From CAZTQN01 sp964615765 (GTDB lineage: Bacteria; Planctomycetota; Phycisphaerae; Phycisphaerales; UBA1924), in assembly GCA_964615765.1 (NCBI GenBank), contig CAZTQN010000022.1, positions 3,018 through 67,017 on the forward strand: a stretch of 64,000 nt of DNA, written 5' to 3'. The position numbers and the translations under genes are program-made. Each line of letters opens with the position of its first letter. Position 1 is the stretch's first letter. The notes below the pieces were generated by a model. The model made no database searches and had not been told where the DNA came from. It saw nothing but the letters and a program-made list of their open reading frames with translations. Positions 15,725 through 22,989 of the stretch are shown here, piece after piece.

Positions 15725-17806
15725 TCACTCCCCCTGATCCAGCACCGCCATGAACGCTTCCTGCGGGATTTCGACTGACCCGATGGACTTCATGCGCTTT
15801 TTGCCTTCCTTTTGCTTTTCGAGGAGTTTGCGCTTGCGGGAGACGTCGCCGCCGTAGCACTTGGCGGTGACGTTTTTGCGGAAGGCCTTGATGGTTTCGC
15901 GGGCGATGACTTTGGAGCCGATGGCGGCCTGGACGGGGATTTCGAACTGGTGGCGGGGGATCTGCTCGCGGAGTTTGGTGACGAGGATGCGGCCGCGGTA
16001 TTCGGCGCGGTCGCGGTGGACGATAATGGAGAGGGCTTCGACGGGGTCGCCGTTGACGAGGATGTCCATCTTGACGAGGTCATCGGCGTGGTAGCCGATG
16101 ACTTCGTAGTCCATGGTGCCGTAGCCGGAGGTCATGCCTTTGAGTTTGTCGAAGAAGTCGTAGATGATTTCGGCGAGGGGGATTTCGAAGGTGATCATGT
16201 CGCGCGTTTCGCCCACGGACTGCTGCTGCTTGTAGAGGCCGCGGCGGTCGAGGCAGAGCTTCATGACGGTGCCGATGTATTCGCGCGGGAGGATGATGTC
16301 GATCTTGGCGATGGGTTCGCGGATGTCTTCGATGTAGGAGCCGTCGGGGAGGTCGGCGGGGTTGTGGACTTCGATGAGGGTGTGGCCGTCTTTGACGGTT
16401 TCGTTGGTGCCGGGGATTTTCTGGCCGGCGTCGGCGACGACGGTCGGGGGGACGCCGGCGACGCCGGTTTTCTCGGCCTTGTGGCGCATGATCTGTTCGA
16501 GGGAGCCGCGGACCATGACCTGGTAGGAGACGGTGGGCGCGGTCTGAACGACTTCGACGCCGCCCTCGCGTTCGAGGCGTTCCTGGATGATGTCCATGTG
16601 GAGCAGGCCCAGGAAGCCGCAGCGGAAGCCGAAGCCGAGGGCTTCGGAGTGGACGGGGGCGAAGGTGAAGGAGGAGTCGTTGAGGGAGAGTTTCTCCATC
16701 GCTTCGCGGAGGGTTTCGAAGTCGTTTTTGGTGCCGGAGTCTGGGTCGGAGGTGGCGGGGTAGAAGTCGCAGAAGACCATCTGCATGGGCGGCTTGTAGC
16801 CGGGGAGGGGCTCTTGGGCCTGGTCGATATCGAGCGTGACGGTGTCGCCGACGCGGACATCTTTGAGTGAGCGGATGGCGGCGACGACGTAGCCGGACTC
16901 ACCGGCGGCGAGAGCCTGGACGCGGACGGGCTTCGGGGTGTTCTTGCCGAGCTCGGTGATCTGGAAGACGCGGCCGGTGCCCATCATGCGGATCTTGTCG
17001 CCGACTTTTAGGCCGCCGTCCATGAGTCGGACGTAGACGATAACGCCGCGGTAGTCGTCGTACTTGGCGTCGAAGATGAGGCCGCGGGTTTGCGGGATGA
17101 CGGGGTCGCGTGGGGCGGGGAACTTCTCGCAGATGGCGGCGAGGAGTTCGGGGATGCCGATGCCGGTTTTGGCGGAGACGTAGATGCAGTCCTCGGCGGG
17201 GAGGCCGACGATCTGCTCGACCTCCATGGCCTTTTCGTCGGGTTGAGCGGAGGGGAGGTCGATCTTGTTGATGACGGGGACGATGACGAGGTTTTCGTTG
17301 ATGGCGAGGTAGGCGTTGACGACGGTCTGGGCCTGGACGCCCTGGGTGGCGTCGACGACGAGGATGGCCCCCTCGCAGGCCTTGAGGGCGCGGGAGACTT
17401 CGTAGTTGAAGTCGACGTGGCCCGGGGTGTCGATGAAGTTGAGCATGAAGAGGTCGCCGTGGGGGTCCGCTTCGCGGAGGGCCGAGGGCCGAGGGCCGGG
17501 GGCCGAGGCGTCATCGGTGGGCGGCGCTTCGTAGTCGGACTCGAGGTCGTCGGCCTTGCTGCCGAGTTTGTGGCGGTGCCAGACGGTGACGGCGGAGGCC
17601 TTGATGGTGATGCCGCGTTCGCGTTCGAGGTCCATGGAGTCGAGCATCTGCTCGCGGGCTTCGCGCGGGGAGACGGCGTTGGTGGCCTGGAGGAGGCGGT
17701 CGGCGAGGGTGGACTTGCCGTGGTCGATGTGGGCGATGATGGAGAAGTTGCGGATGTGCTTCCGCGGGACGGGGGGCTGCGGGGATGAGAAGGCGGGTGT
17801 GGACAT
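15725..17806 (-). CDS. lepA: Elongation factor 4 (LepA)
   Basis: The product is 693 residues against about 600 for most LepA proteins. It has the GTPase with AHIDHGKST (25-33), RERGITIKA (switch I end), DTPGHVDF and NKIDLP. Translation-factor domains follow, including GFRCGFLGLLHMDIIQERLE and the LepA-specific C-terminal domain (SYGTMDYE-like GYGTMDYEVIGY, and ending GGDVSRKRKLLEKQKEGKKR). EF4 acts on the ribosome and promotes back-translocation/initiation quality. The ATG at 17806 gives the normal distance to the P-loop. About 33 extra residues sit between ITIKASAVTV and FMLNFIDTPGH (residues 76-119). Part of them is encoded by the GGGCCGA tandem repeat at 17477-17508. Confidence 0.97.
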   Translation of the reverse strand: MSTPAFSSPQPPVPRKHIRNFSIIAHIDHGKSTLADRLLQATNAVSPREAREQMLDSMDLERERGITIKASAVTVWHRHKLGSKADDLESDYEAPPTDDASAPGPRPSALREADPHGDLFMLNFIDTPGHVDFNYEVSRALKACEGAILVVDATQGVQAQTVVNAYLAINENLVIVPVINKIDLPSAQPDEKAMEVEQIVGLPAEDCIYVSAKTGIGIPELLAAICEKFPAPRDPVIPQTRGLIFDAKYDDYRGVIVYVRLMDGGLKVGDKIRMMGTGRVFQITELGKNTPKPVRVQALAAGESGYVVAAIRSLKDVRVGDTVTLDIDQAQEPLPGYKPPMQMVFCDFYPATSDPDSGTKNDFETLREAMEKLSLNDSSFTFAPVHSEALGFGFRCGFLGLLHMDIIQERLEREGGVEVVQTAPTVSYQVMVRGSLEQIMRHKAEKTGVAGVPPTVVADAGQKIPGTNETVKDGHTLIEVHNPADLPDGSYIEDIREPIAKIDIILPREYIGTVMKLCLDRRGLYKQQQSVGETRDMITFEIPLAEIIYDFFDKLKGMTSGYGTMDYEVIGYHADDLVKMDILVNGDPVEALSIIVHRDRAEYRGRILVTKLREQIPRHQFEIPVQAAIGSKVIARETIKAFRKNVTAKCYGGDVSRKRKLLEKQKEGKKRMKSIGSVEIPQEAFMAVLDQGE
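17477..17508. repeat. GGGCCGA repeat inside lepA
   Basis: Four-fold GGGCCGA/GGGCCGG units in frame within the extra loop of the LepA GTPase domain. The same unit occurs right after the stop codons at 51660 and 53225. Confidence 0.85.
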
Positions 17807-17835
17807 GGGGTGGGGTGATGGTAGGTGAGCGGGGC

Positions 17836-17935
17836 ACGGGGTTTGCTGGGCGGGGAAGGGGCGGGGAGCGGATTCGGGAGGCGGGAAGCGGGAGGCGGGA
17901 CGCGGGGATTGGGAAGCGGAAGCGTGATGGTGGGA
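17836..17935. repeat. GGGAGGCGGGAAGC short tandem repeat upstream of lepA
   Basis: Degenerate units GGGAAGCGGGAGGCGGGA and GGACGCGGGGATTGGGAAGC occupy the lepA upstream region. A related array is at 57355-57390. It lies where the lepA promoter would be expected; no clear promoter is visible. Confidence 0.65.
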
Positions 17936-18093
17936 TGGTAAGTGAAGATGGGCGGGTGCTTTGCGCAATCTTCGCATGGGGGTGGAGCGACGATTCGGGG
18001 GCGGGGCACTACTCTGGGTCCGACGCTCAAGAGTGTGTTTGAGCGGTAACAGGACTTTCGGCTCCGGGAAACCGGGGCGAGGAGAGAGAAAGC

Positions 18094-18753
18094 ATGGTTC
18101 GTACTCTGGCTGTTGTGGCGGTTGCGGGGATGGCGGCGTCGGCGGGTGCGCAGACGATCGCGAACTGGAATACGGCGGGTCTCGCGGGCAACGAGCCGAC
18201 GCTGGCCCCGCTGACGTCGGCGACGAACGTCGTGGCGTCGAACGTGACGCGTGGGTCGGGCATCACGGCGACGACGGCGGGCAACTCGCTGAGCGCGTCG
18301 GGCTGGAACGACCTGAGCCCCGATGATTACTTCCAGTTCGGGTTCACGGTGGACGCGGGGTTCCAGGTCGACCTTACCAGCCTGGTGATCGGGACGCGGT
18401 CGTCCAGCACGGGCCCGGGCTCGATCGGGATCTTCTACAGCACGGACGGCTTCGCCACCTCGGCGCAGGTCGCGACGATCGCGCAGCCCAGCGCGGCGTT
18501 CGTGAACTCGTCGATTGACCTGAGCACGCTGCCCAACCTGAGCGGGACCGTCGCGTTCCGCGTCGTCTCGCTCGGTGGTCCGTCCGCCAACGGCACCACG
18601 CAGGCGACCACCGGCACGTTCCGCATCACGAACTTCTTCAATCCGGCGGACTCGGGCTCGTTCGGGTTCACGGGCACCGTGATCCCCACGCCGGGGACGG
18701 CGGGGCTGATGGTGATCGGCGGGCTGATCGCGGCTCGTCGTCGTCGCAACTGA
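18094..18753 (+). CDS. Secreted PEP-CTERM-like protein
   Basis: The 219-residue exported protein has a strong ribosome-binding site (GAGGAGAGAG) before the ATG. Signal peptide MVRTLAVVAVAGMAASAGAQ is followed by a beta-rich body of unknown family (NWNTAGLAGNEPTLAPLTSA, YFQFGFTVDAGFQVDLTSLV, GSIGIFYSTDGF). The C-terminal sorting signal VIPTPGTAGLMVIGGLIAAR is followed by RRRN. In this family class the tail is a membrane-spanning signal processed by an exosortase-like enzyme; none is encoded here. The body resembles PEP-CTERM proteins with jelly-roll-like choice-of-anchor domains, but no catalytic residues are apparent. It is monocistronic, with a terminator at 18781. Confidence 0.85.
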   Translation: MVRTLAVVAVAGMAASAGAQTIANWNTAGLAGNEPTLAPLTSATNVVASNVTRGSGITATTAGNSLSASGWNDLSPDDYFQFGFTVDAGFQVDLTSLVIGTRSSSTGPGSIGIFYSTDGFATSAQVATIAQPSAAFVNSSIDLSTLPNLSGTVAFRVVSLGGPSANGTTQATTGTFRITNFFNPADSGSFGFTGTVIPTPGTAGLMVIGGLIAARRRRN

Positions 18754-18780
18754 GTTGACGATCCTCAATCTTGAGTTCAG

Positions 18781-18816
18781 GCGGCCGGTCCCGTGGGGGG
18801 CCGGCCGCTGTGTTTT
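18781..18816 (+). terminator. Rho-independent terminator of the 18094 gene
   Basis: Arms GCGGCCGGTCCC (18781-18792) and GGGGCCGGCCGC (18797-18808) form a 12-bp stem with one G-U pair and a four-base loop, followed by TGTGTTTTTG on the + strand. Confidence 0.75.
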
Positions 18817-18849
18817 TGCGGCGCTGCGCGGAGTGCGGGCGCGGGGAGC

Positions 18850-18885
18850 AAAAAAACACCGACCGAGCCCGTGGGTTGGGCTCGG
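18850..18885 (-). terminator. Rho-independent terminator of the 18917 gene
   Basis: On the minus strand, CCGAGCCC and GGGCTCGG (positions 18863-18885) form a perfect 8-bp stem with a seven-base loop, followed by TCGGTG and seven T (A-run at 18850-18856). It lies 30 bp beyond the stop of the minus-strand PEP-CTERM gene. Confidence 0.8.
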
Positions 18886-18916
18886 CCGATGTGAAGAAGT
18901 GACGGAGATGGAGGGA

Positions 18917-19750
18917 TTAGTTGCGGCGGGCGCGGCGAGCGGCGAGGAGGCCGCCGAGCGCGAGGAGGGACGCCGCGCCGGGGGCGGGGACGAAGACCAG
19001 GCCGGCGGAGGTGAAACCGATCTGGGCGGCGTTGGAGGGCTGGGAGGTGATGGGGACGGTGTTGTTGGTGCTGCCGGTGCGGATGAAGAACTGGAAGGAG
19101 TTGCCGGTGGTGGGGTCGGCGTCGGGCGTGGCGGAGAAGGCGACCTGCCCGCCGTTGTAGGTGAAGTCGAAGGAGTACAGGGCCCAGGTGAGTGTGCCGG
19201 CGTTGGTGTTGGCGGCGGAGGGGTTGGCGGGGGTGCCGGTGGTGTCGGTCCAGGAGTAGTGGTTGGGTGCGCCGAAGGCGCTCACGGGAAGGATGCTGAA
19301 GGGGTTGATAGAGGGCGTTCCGTTTGCCACGAAGGAATCATCGGGCAGGAATGTGCGGAAGGGCCCGATGAGGCCGGTGAAGCCGGACGCGAGGCCGGAG
19401 GCGTCGGGGTTGAGCGGGGTTGACGAGGTGCGCTGCTGGTTGGTGAGGGTGGAGCGGGTCATGCCGGTGATGGCGGACGCGCCGGTGCCGGAGGTGGCGA
19501 AGCGGATCTGGGCGGTGGTGAGCCCGCGGGAGCCGATGTTGTCGGCCTTGAGGTCGGCGATGCGGTAGCGGAGTTCGACGCGGTAGGTGGAGCCGGGGAC
19601 GGCGTTGACGGCGCCGGAGCCGAGGTCGCTGACGACGCCGTTATTCACTTGGCGGGCAACGAAGGACAGGTCGAGGCGGAAATCGGTCTGAGCGACGGCG
19701 GCGGAGCCTGCGCAGGCGACGACCACCGCGGCAACGAACAATGAACGCAT
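18917..19750 (-). CDS. Secreted PEP-CTERM-like protein
   Basis: The 277-residue product starts at 19750 with GAGAGAGGAAG upstream. Signal peptide MRSLFVAAVVVACAGSAAVA is followed by a beta-rich exported domain (FRLDLSFVARQVNNGVVSDL, YRVELRYRIADLKADN, HYSWTDTTGTPANPSAANTN, ALYSFDFTYNGGQVAFSATP). The tail is VFVPAPGAASLLALGGLLAA followed by RRARRN, the PEP-CTERM pattern. No enzyme signature was seen. It is convergent with the other PEP-CTERM gene at 18094, each with its own terminator between them, so they are separately transcribed. It is probably retained in or released from the outer envelope after tail processing. Confidence 0.85.
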   Translation of the reverse strand: MRSLFVAAVVVACAGSAAVAQTDFRLDLSFVARQVNNGVVSDLGSGAVNAVPGSTYRVELRYRIADLKADNIGSRGLTTAQIRFATSGTGASAITGMTRSTLTNQQRTSSTPLNPDASGLASGFTGLIGPFRTFLPDDSFVANGTPSINPFSILPVSAFGAPNHYSWTDTTGTPANPSAANTNAGTLTWALYSFDFTYNGGQVAFSATPDADPTTGNSFQFFIRTGSTNNTVPITSQPSNAAQIGFTSAGLVFVPAPGAASLLALGGLLAARRARRN

Positions 19751-19882
19751 GATGTCTTCCTCTCTCTCTCAGAATCTCTGAACACAACGTTCGCGCGGCA
19801 CACTGCCGCGTGACTAGAGAGAGGTACGGGGCGGGTGCGCGTCGCCTGCGCCGGCGAGCGAAAAAGTTGTGTTATGAATGCG

Positions 19883-22738
19883 CTAAGGAAGACGGGCAAC
19901 GCCGGTATCCGCGCGGTGCGTCGGGTCGTGGGCGTGGCGGGAGGCGAGAGCGGCGGCGGCGAGGGTGAGGGCGGCGAGGAGGCCGGCCGGGATGATGGCG
20001 GACGCCGTCCACGGCGTAGACCAGTTCAGGCCGACGGGGATGCTGCTGATGAGCCAGATGGCGAGGAAGGCGGCGAAGCCGGCGAGGAGGCCCTTGCGCA
20101 CGAGGACGAAGGCGCCGAAGATGATGGAGACGTTGGCGATGATGACTTCGGGGCGGCCGGTGGCGAGGGCGGGGGCGGCGGACGCGGACACGATGATGAT
20201 GGCGAAGGCGATGCCGGCGCGTTCGGACTTGAACAGGAGGCGTCCGAGGACGAGGCAGAGCATGCCGCCGCCGGCGTACATGAAGGCGCTGATGATGCTG
20301 AGCAGCGCGATGACGGTGGCGGCGCGGGGGCCGAAGAGGTAGTCGGCCGCGATCTCGAAGGTCAGCGGGCGCGGGGGCATGTTGCGGGCGAAATCGAGGC
20401 CGGCGAGCGCGGCGGCGGGCAGAGCCACGCCGACGGCGCCGAGCGCGAGCCCGACGAGCACATCGCGCGCGACGGCGGGGTCCAAGACACGGCCGGCGGT
20501 GAGGCGGGAGAAGGTGATGAGGGCGTGCGGCCAGAGGCGCCGGGCGTAGGGCTCGAGGGCGACATAGAAGAGCCAGAACACGCCGGCGAGCCAGAGGGCG
20601 GGCCCGAAGGCGACACCGCCGAAGAAGATGCGGGCGAGATCGGGCGGGCGCTGGTAGGTGAGCAGGTCGGCGGCGATGCCGATGGCGAGCAGGACGAGGG
20701 CGACGCGGGTGGCGCCGCGAACGTCGCCGCGGTTGGTGCGGAGGTTGCGGATGCTCAGCGCGATCATGGCGCCGGAGATGATGAGGACGACGCCGGCGGT
20801 GGCGGCGGTGGCGATGCGCTGGGACGCCGTGCTGACGGGAGGCGCCGGGACGCCGGGGGCGAGCGCGCCGTCGGGCGAGACATCGAAGAAGACGGGGACG
20901 TCGGCGATGAGGGCGGCGTGGACGACGAGGTGGGCGGGGTCGATGGGCGATGGCGAGCCGGGCGGCGCGGGCGCGACGAGGTGCCCGGAAGGCGCCGGGC
21001 CACGCCAGGCGAGGATGCGGTCGGCGTCGACCGGCGCGCGGCGGCGCGGCGGGATGAGCGTGAAGTTCGCCGGGTCCAGACCGGCGGCGGCGAAGAGGGT
21101 GGAGACCGCGGCGGGCGCGGCGGACGTCGTGGGCGCGGATGGTGAGGCGGGCGGAGTGGGTGCGGGTTCGATCATGCGCTGGGCGGGCAGGGCCAGCAGC
21201 ATGTCGAGGCGGCCGGCGGAGTCGGCGAGCAGCACGATCTCGCCGGGGATGGATGGGTAGGGCTGGAAGGGGAGGAAGCGGTAGTTGCGTGTGACGGGCG
21301 TCAGCGGCACGGGGCTTTGGCGGTACCAGAAGGAATACGCGCCGGGCTGGGCGGCGAGGATGCGGCGCTGCTCGTCGGGCGGGAGGGCGTTGGTGCTTTC
21401 CAGCACGGCGGAGCGGATCTGCAGGCCGGACCAGTGCTCGTCGACGACGGGCAGGCCCAGGGTGCGGAGCAGTTCGCGGGCGCGATCGGTGAGGACTTCG
21501 GCGGACTTGGCGGGAGTGGCGAACGAGAAGAGGGCGTAGGGCGACGTGACGAGGACGAAGAACGCGGCGGCGGCGGCGATGACGGCGGTGAGCGCGAGCG
21601 CAGTCTTCGGTGGCAGGCCGGTGCGCGAGCCGGAGGCGGCGATGAGTTCGGGGCTGGGTGTTTGACCGGCGGCGAGGGCGGCGGCGAGCGGGTCGCCGCC
21701 GGGGAGTCGGGCGGCGACGGCGATCGCGGACGGAGGACGCAGCGCGGGATCGCGCTCAAGGCAGGCGAGGATGGCCTGTTCGACGGCGGGCTCGATGTCG
21801 TCGATGAAGGTTGAGGGGTTGGGCGGGCGGGTGTCGCTGGCGCGGGCGCGATCGCGGAGCTGGTCGAGGTTGAGCGTGTCGGGCGTGGCGGGGCGGCCCG
21901 TGAAGAGTTCGTAGAGGACCAGGCCGAGCGCGTAGACGTCGCTGGTGCGCGAGGGCGGCTCGCCCAGGAGGACTTCGGGGGCCATGTAGCGCGGCGTGCC
22001 GGCGAAGGTGGTGGAGGCGAGGTCGGAAGGGGCGGAAGACGAGGCGAGGCCGAAGTCGGCGATGCGCGCCCGGCCGCGTGCGTCGAGCATGACGTTGGCG
22101 GGCTTGAGATCGCGGTGGATGAGGCCGGCGTCGTGGATGGCGGCGAGGCCGAAACAGATCTGGCGGGCGACGTCGGCGGCTTTCTCTTTGGGGAGGCGGC
22201 CGATGCGGGTGAGGAGGGTGGCGAGGTCGGAGCCGTCGACGAACTCCATGCAGAGGAAGGCGACGGGGCCGGCGGGGGTGTCGGCGCGGGCGATATCAAA
22301 GACGCGGCAGACGTTGGGATGCGAGACTTGACGCGCGGCGGCGACTTCGGCGCGGAGGAGGGCCAGGCGCGTCGGATCGGCGGCGAACTGAGCGGGGAGG
22401 AACTTGAGCGCGACGGGCTGGCTCAGTTCGAGATCGTCGGCGCGGACGACTTCGCCCATGCCGCCTTTGCCGAGGGGCATGACGACGCGGTAGCGGTCGA
22501 GGAGGATCTGGCCGGGGGCGACGGCGGGGGCGGAGGCGGGGGCGGGTGCGAAGTGCGCGGCGGCGTGATGCGGCGGTTGGGCGGAGGCGGCGGAGGCGGG
22601 GGAGGCGGACGCGCGGTGGTCGATGGTGACGGCGTCGTGGAGGTTTGCGGGCGCGGGGCGGGGGCCGGGGGATGGGCCGGGGGATGGGCCGGGGGATGGG
22701 CCGGCGGGTGAGGGGGAGTTGGGCGGGGGCGACGACAT
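19883..22738 (-). CDS. Membrane-anchored Ser/Thr protein kinase fused to a multi-pass membrane domain
   Basis: The 951-residue product has an N-terminal Pro/Ala-rich segment with a PSPGPSPGPSPGP repeat (12-bp DNA units). A complete eukaryote-like kinase domain spans about 78-350: LGKGGMGEVVRA (Gly-rich loop), VALKF (Lys112), HRDLKPANVML (Asp210), DFG (228-230), APE (253-255), SDVYALGLVLYELFTG. A transmembrane helix (about 385-405) and a ~230-residue region follow, then a C-terminal block of about eight hydrophobic helices (VVLIISGAMIALSIRN; GPALWLAGVFWLFYVALEPY; and others). It probably phosphorylates cytosolic proteins in response to a membrane-sensed signal. Such kinase fusions are common in planctomycetes; the ligand is unknown. 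A single gene with no obvious operon. Confidence 0.92.
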   Translation of the reverse strand: MSSPPPNSPSPAGPSPGPSPGPSPGPRPAPANLHDAVTIDHRASASPASAASAQPPHHAAAHFAPAPASAPAVAPGQILLDRYRVVMPLGKGGMGEVVRADDLELSQPVALKFLPAQFAADPTRLALLRAEVAAARQVSHPNVCRVFDIARADTPAGPVAFLCMEFVDGSDLATLLTRIGRLPKEKAADVARQICFGLAAIHDAGLIHRDLKPANVMLDARGRARIADFGLASSSAPSDLASTTFAGTPRYMAPEVLLGEPPSRTSDVYALGLVLYELFTGRPATPDTLNLDQLRDRARASDTRPPNPSTFIDDIEPAVEQAILACLERDPALRPPSAIAVAARLPGGDPLAAALAAGQTPSPELIAASGSRTGLPPKTALALTAVIAAAAAFFVLVTSPYALFSFATPAKSAEVLTDRARELLRTLGLPVVDEHWSGLQIRSAVLESTNALPPDEQRRILAAQPGAYSFWYRQSPVPLTPVTRNYRFLPFQPYPSIPGEIVLLADSAGRLDMLLALPAQRMIEPAPTPPASPSAPTTSAAPAAVSTLFAAAGLDPANFTLIPPRRRAPVDADRILAWRGPAPSGHLVAPAPPGSPSPIDPAHLVVHAALIADVPVFFDVSPDGALAPGVPAPPVSTASQRIATAATAGVVLIISGAMIALSIRNLRTNRGDVRGATRVALVLLAIGIAADLLTYQRPPDLARIFFGGVAFGPALWLAGVFWLFYVALEPYARRLWPHALITFSRLTAGRVLDPAVARDVLVGLALGAVGVALPAAALAGLDFARNMPPRPLTFEIAADYLFGPRAATVIALLSIISAFMYAGGGMLCLVLGRLLFKSERAGIAFAIIIVSASAAPALATGRPEVIIANVSIIFGAFVLVRKGLLAGFAAFLAIWLISSIPVGLNWSTPWTASAIIPAGLLAALTLAAAALASRHAHDPTHRADTGVARLP

Positions 22739-22989
22739 CGCGGGAAGAGCGTATTGGGCGGGCGGAGCGGGGGGCGATGGAGCGGGCGGCGAGCGACGGG
22801 CGGGGTGGCGGGAGAAGCGGGAGCGGCGGGGGTTCGGGCGCGGTGCGGCGACGACGGTGAACCGGTCGAAAGTTCCTTATGCGGGAAAAAGCTTGGGGTG
22901 TTGGCGGCGTTCTGTGGTAGATTGATGGTGATTGCGCCCGCGCCATCTCTGGGGAGTAGCGGCGGGCGGCGGACATGAGGAGCTTTGCG

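Noticed and set aside
19835..21145. 436-codon + strand frame opposite the Ser/Thr kinase
   Set aside because: Acidic Gly/Asp/Glu low-complexity translation typical of the antisense of Ala/Leu-rich membrane protein genes.
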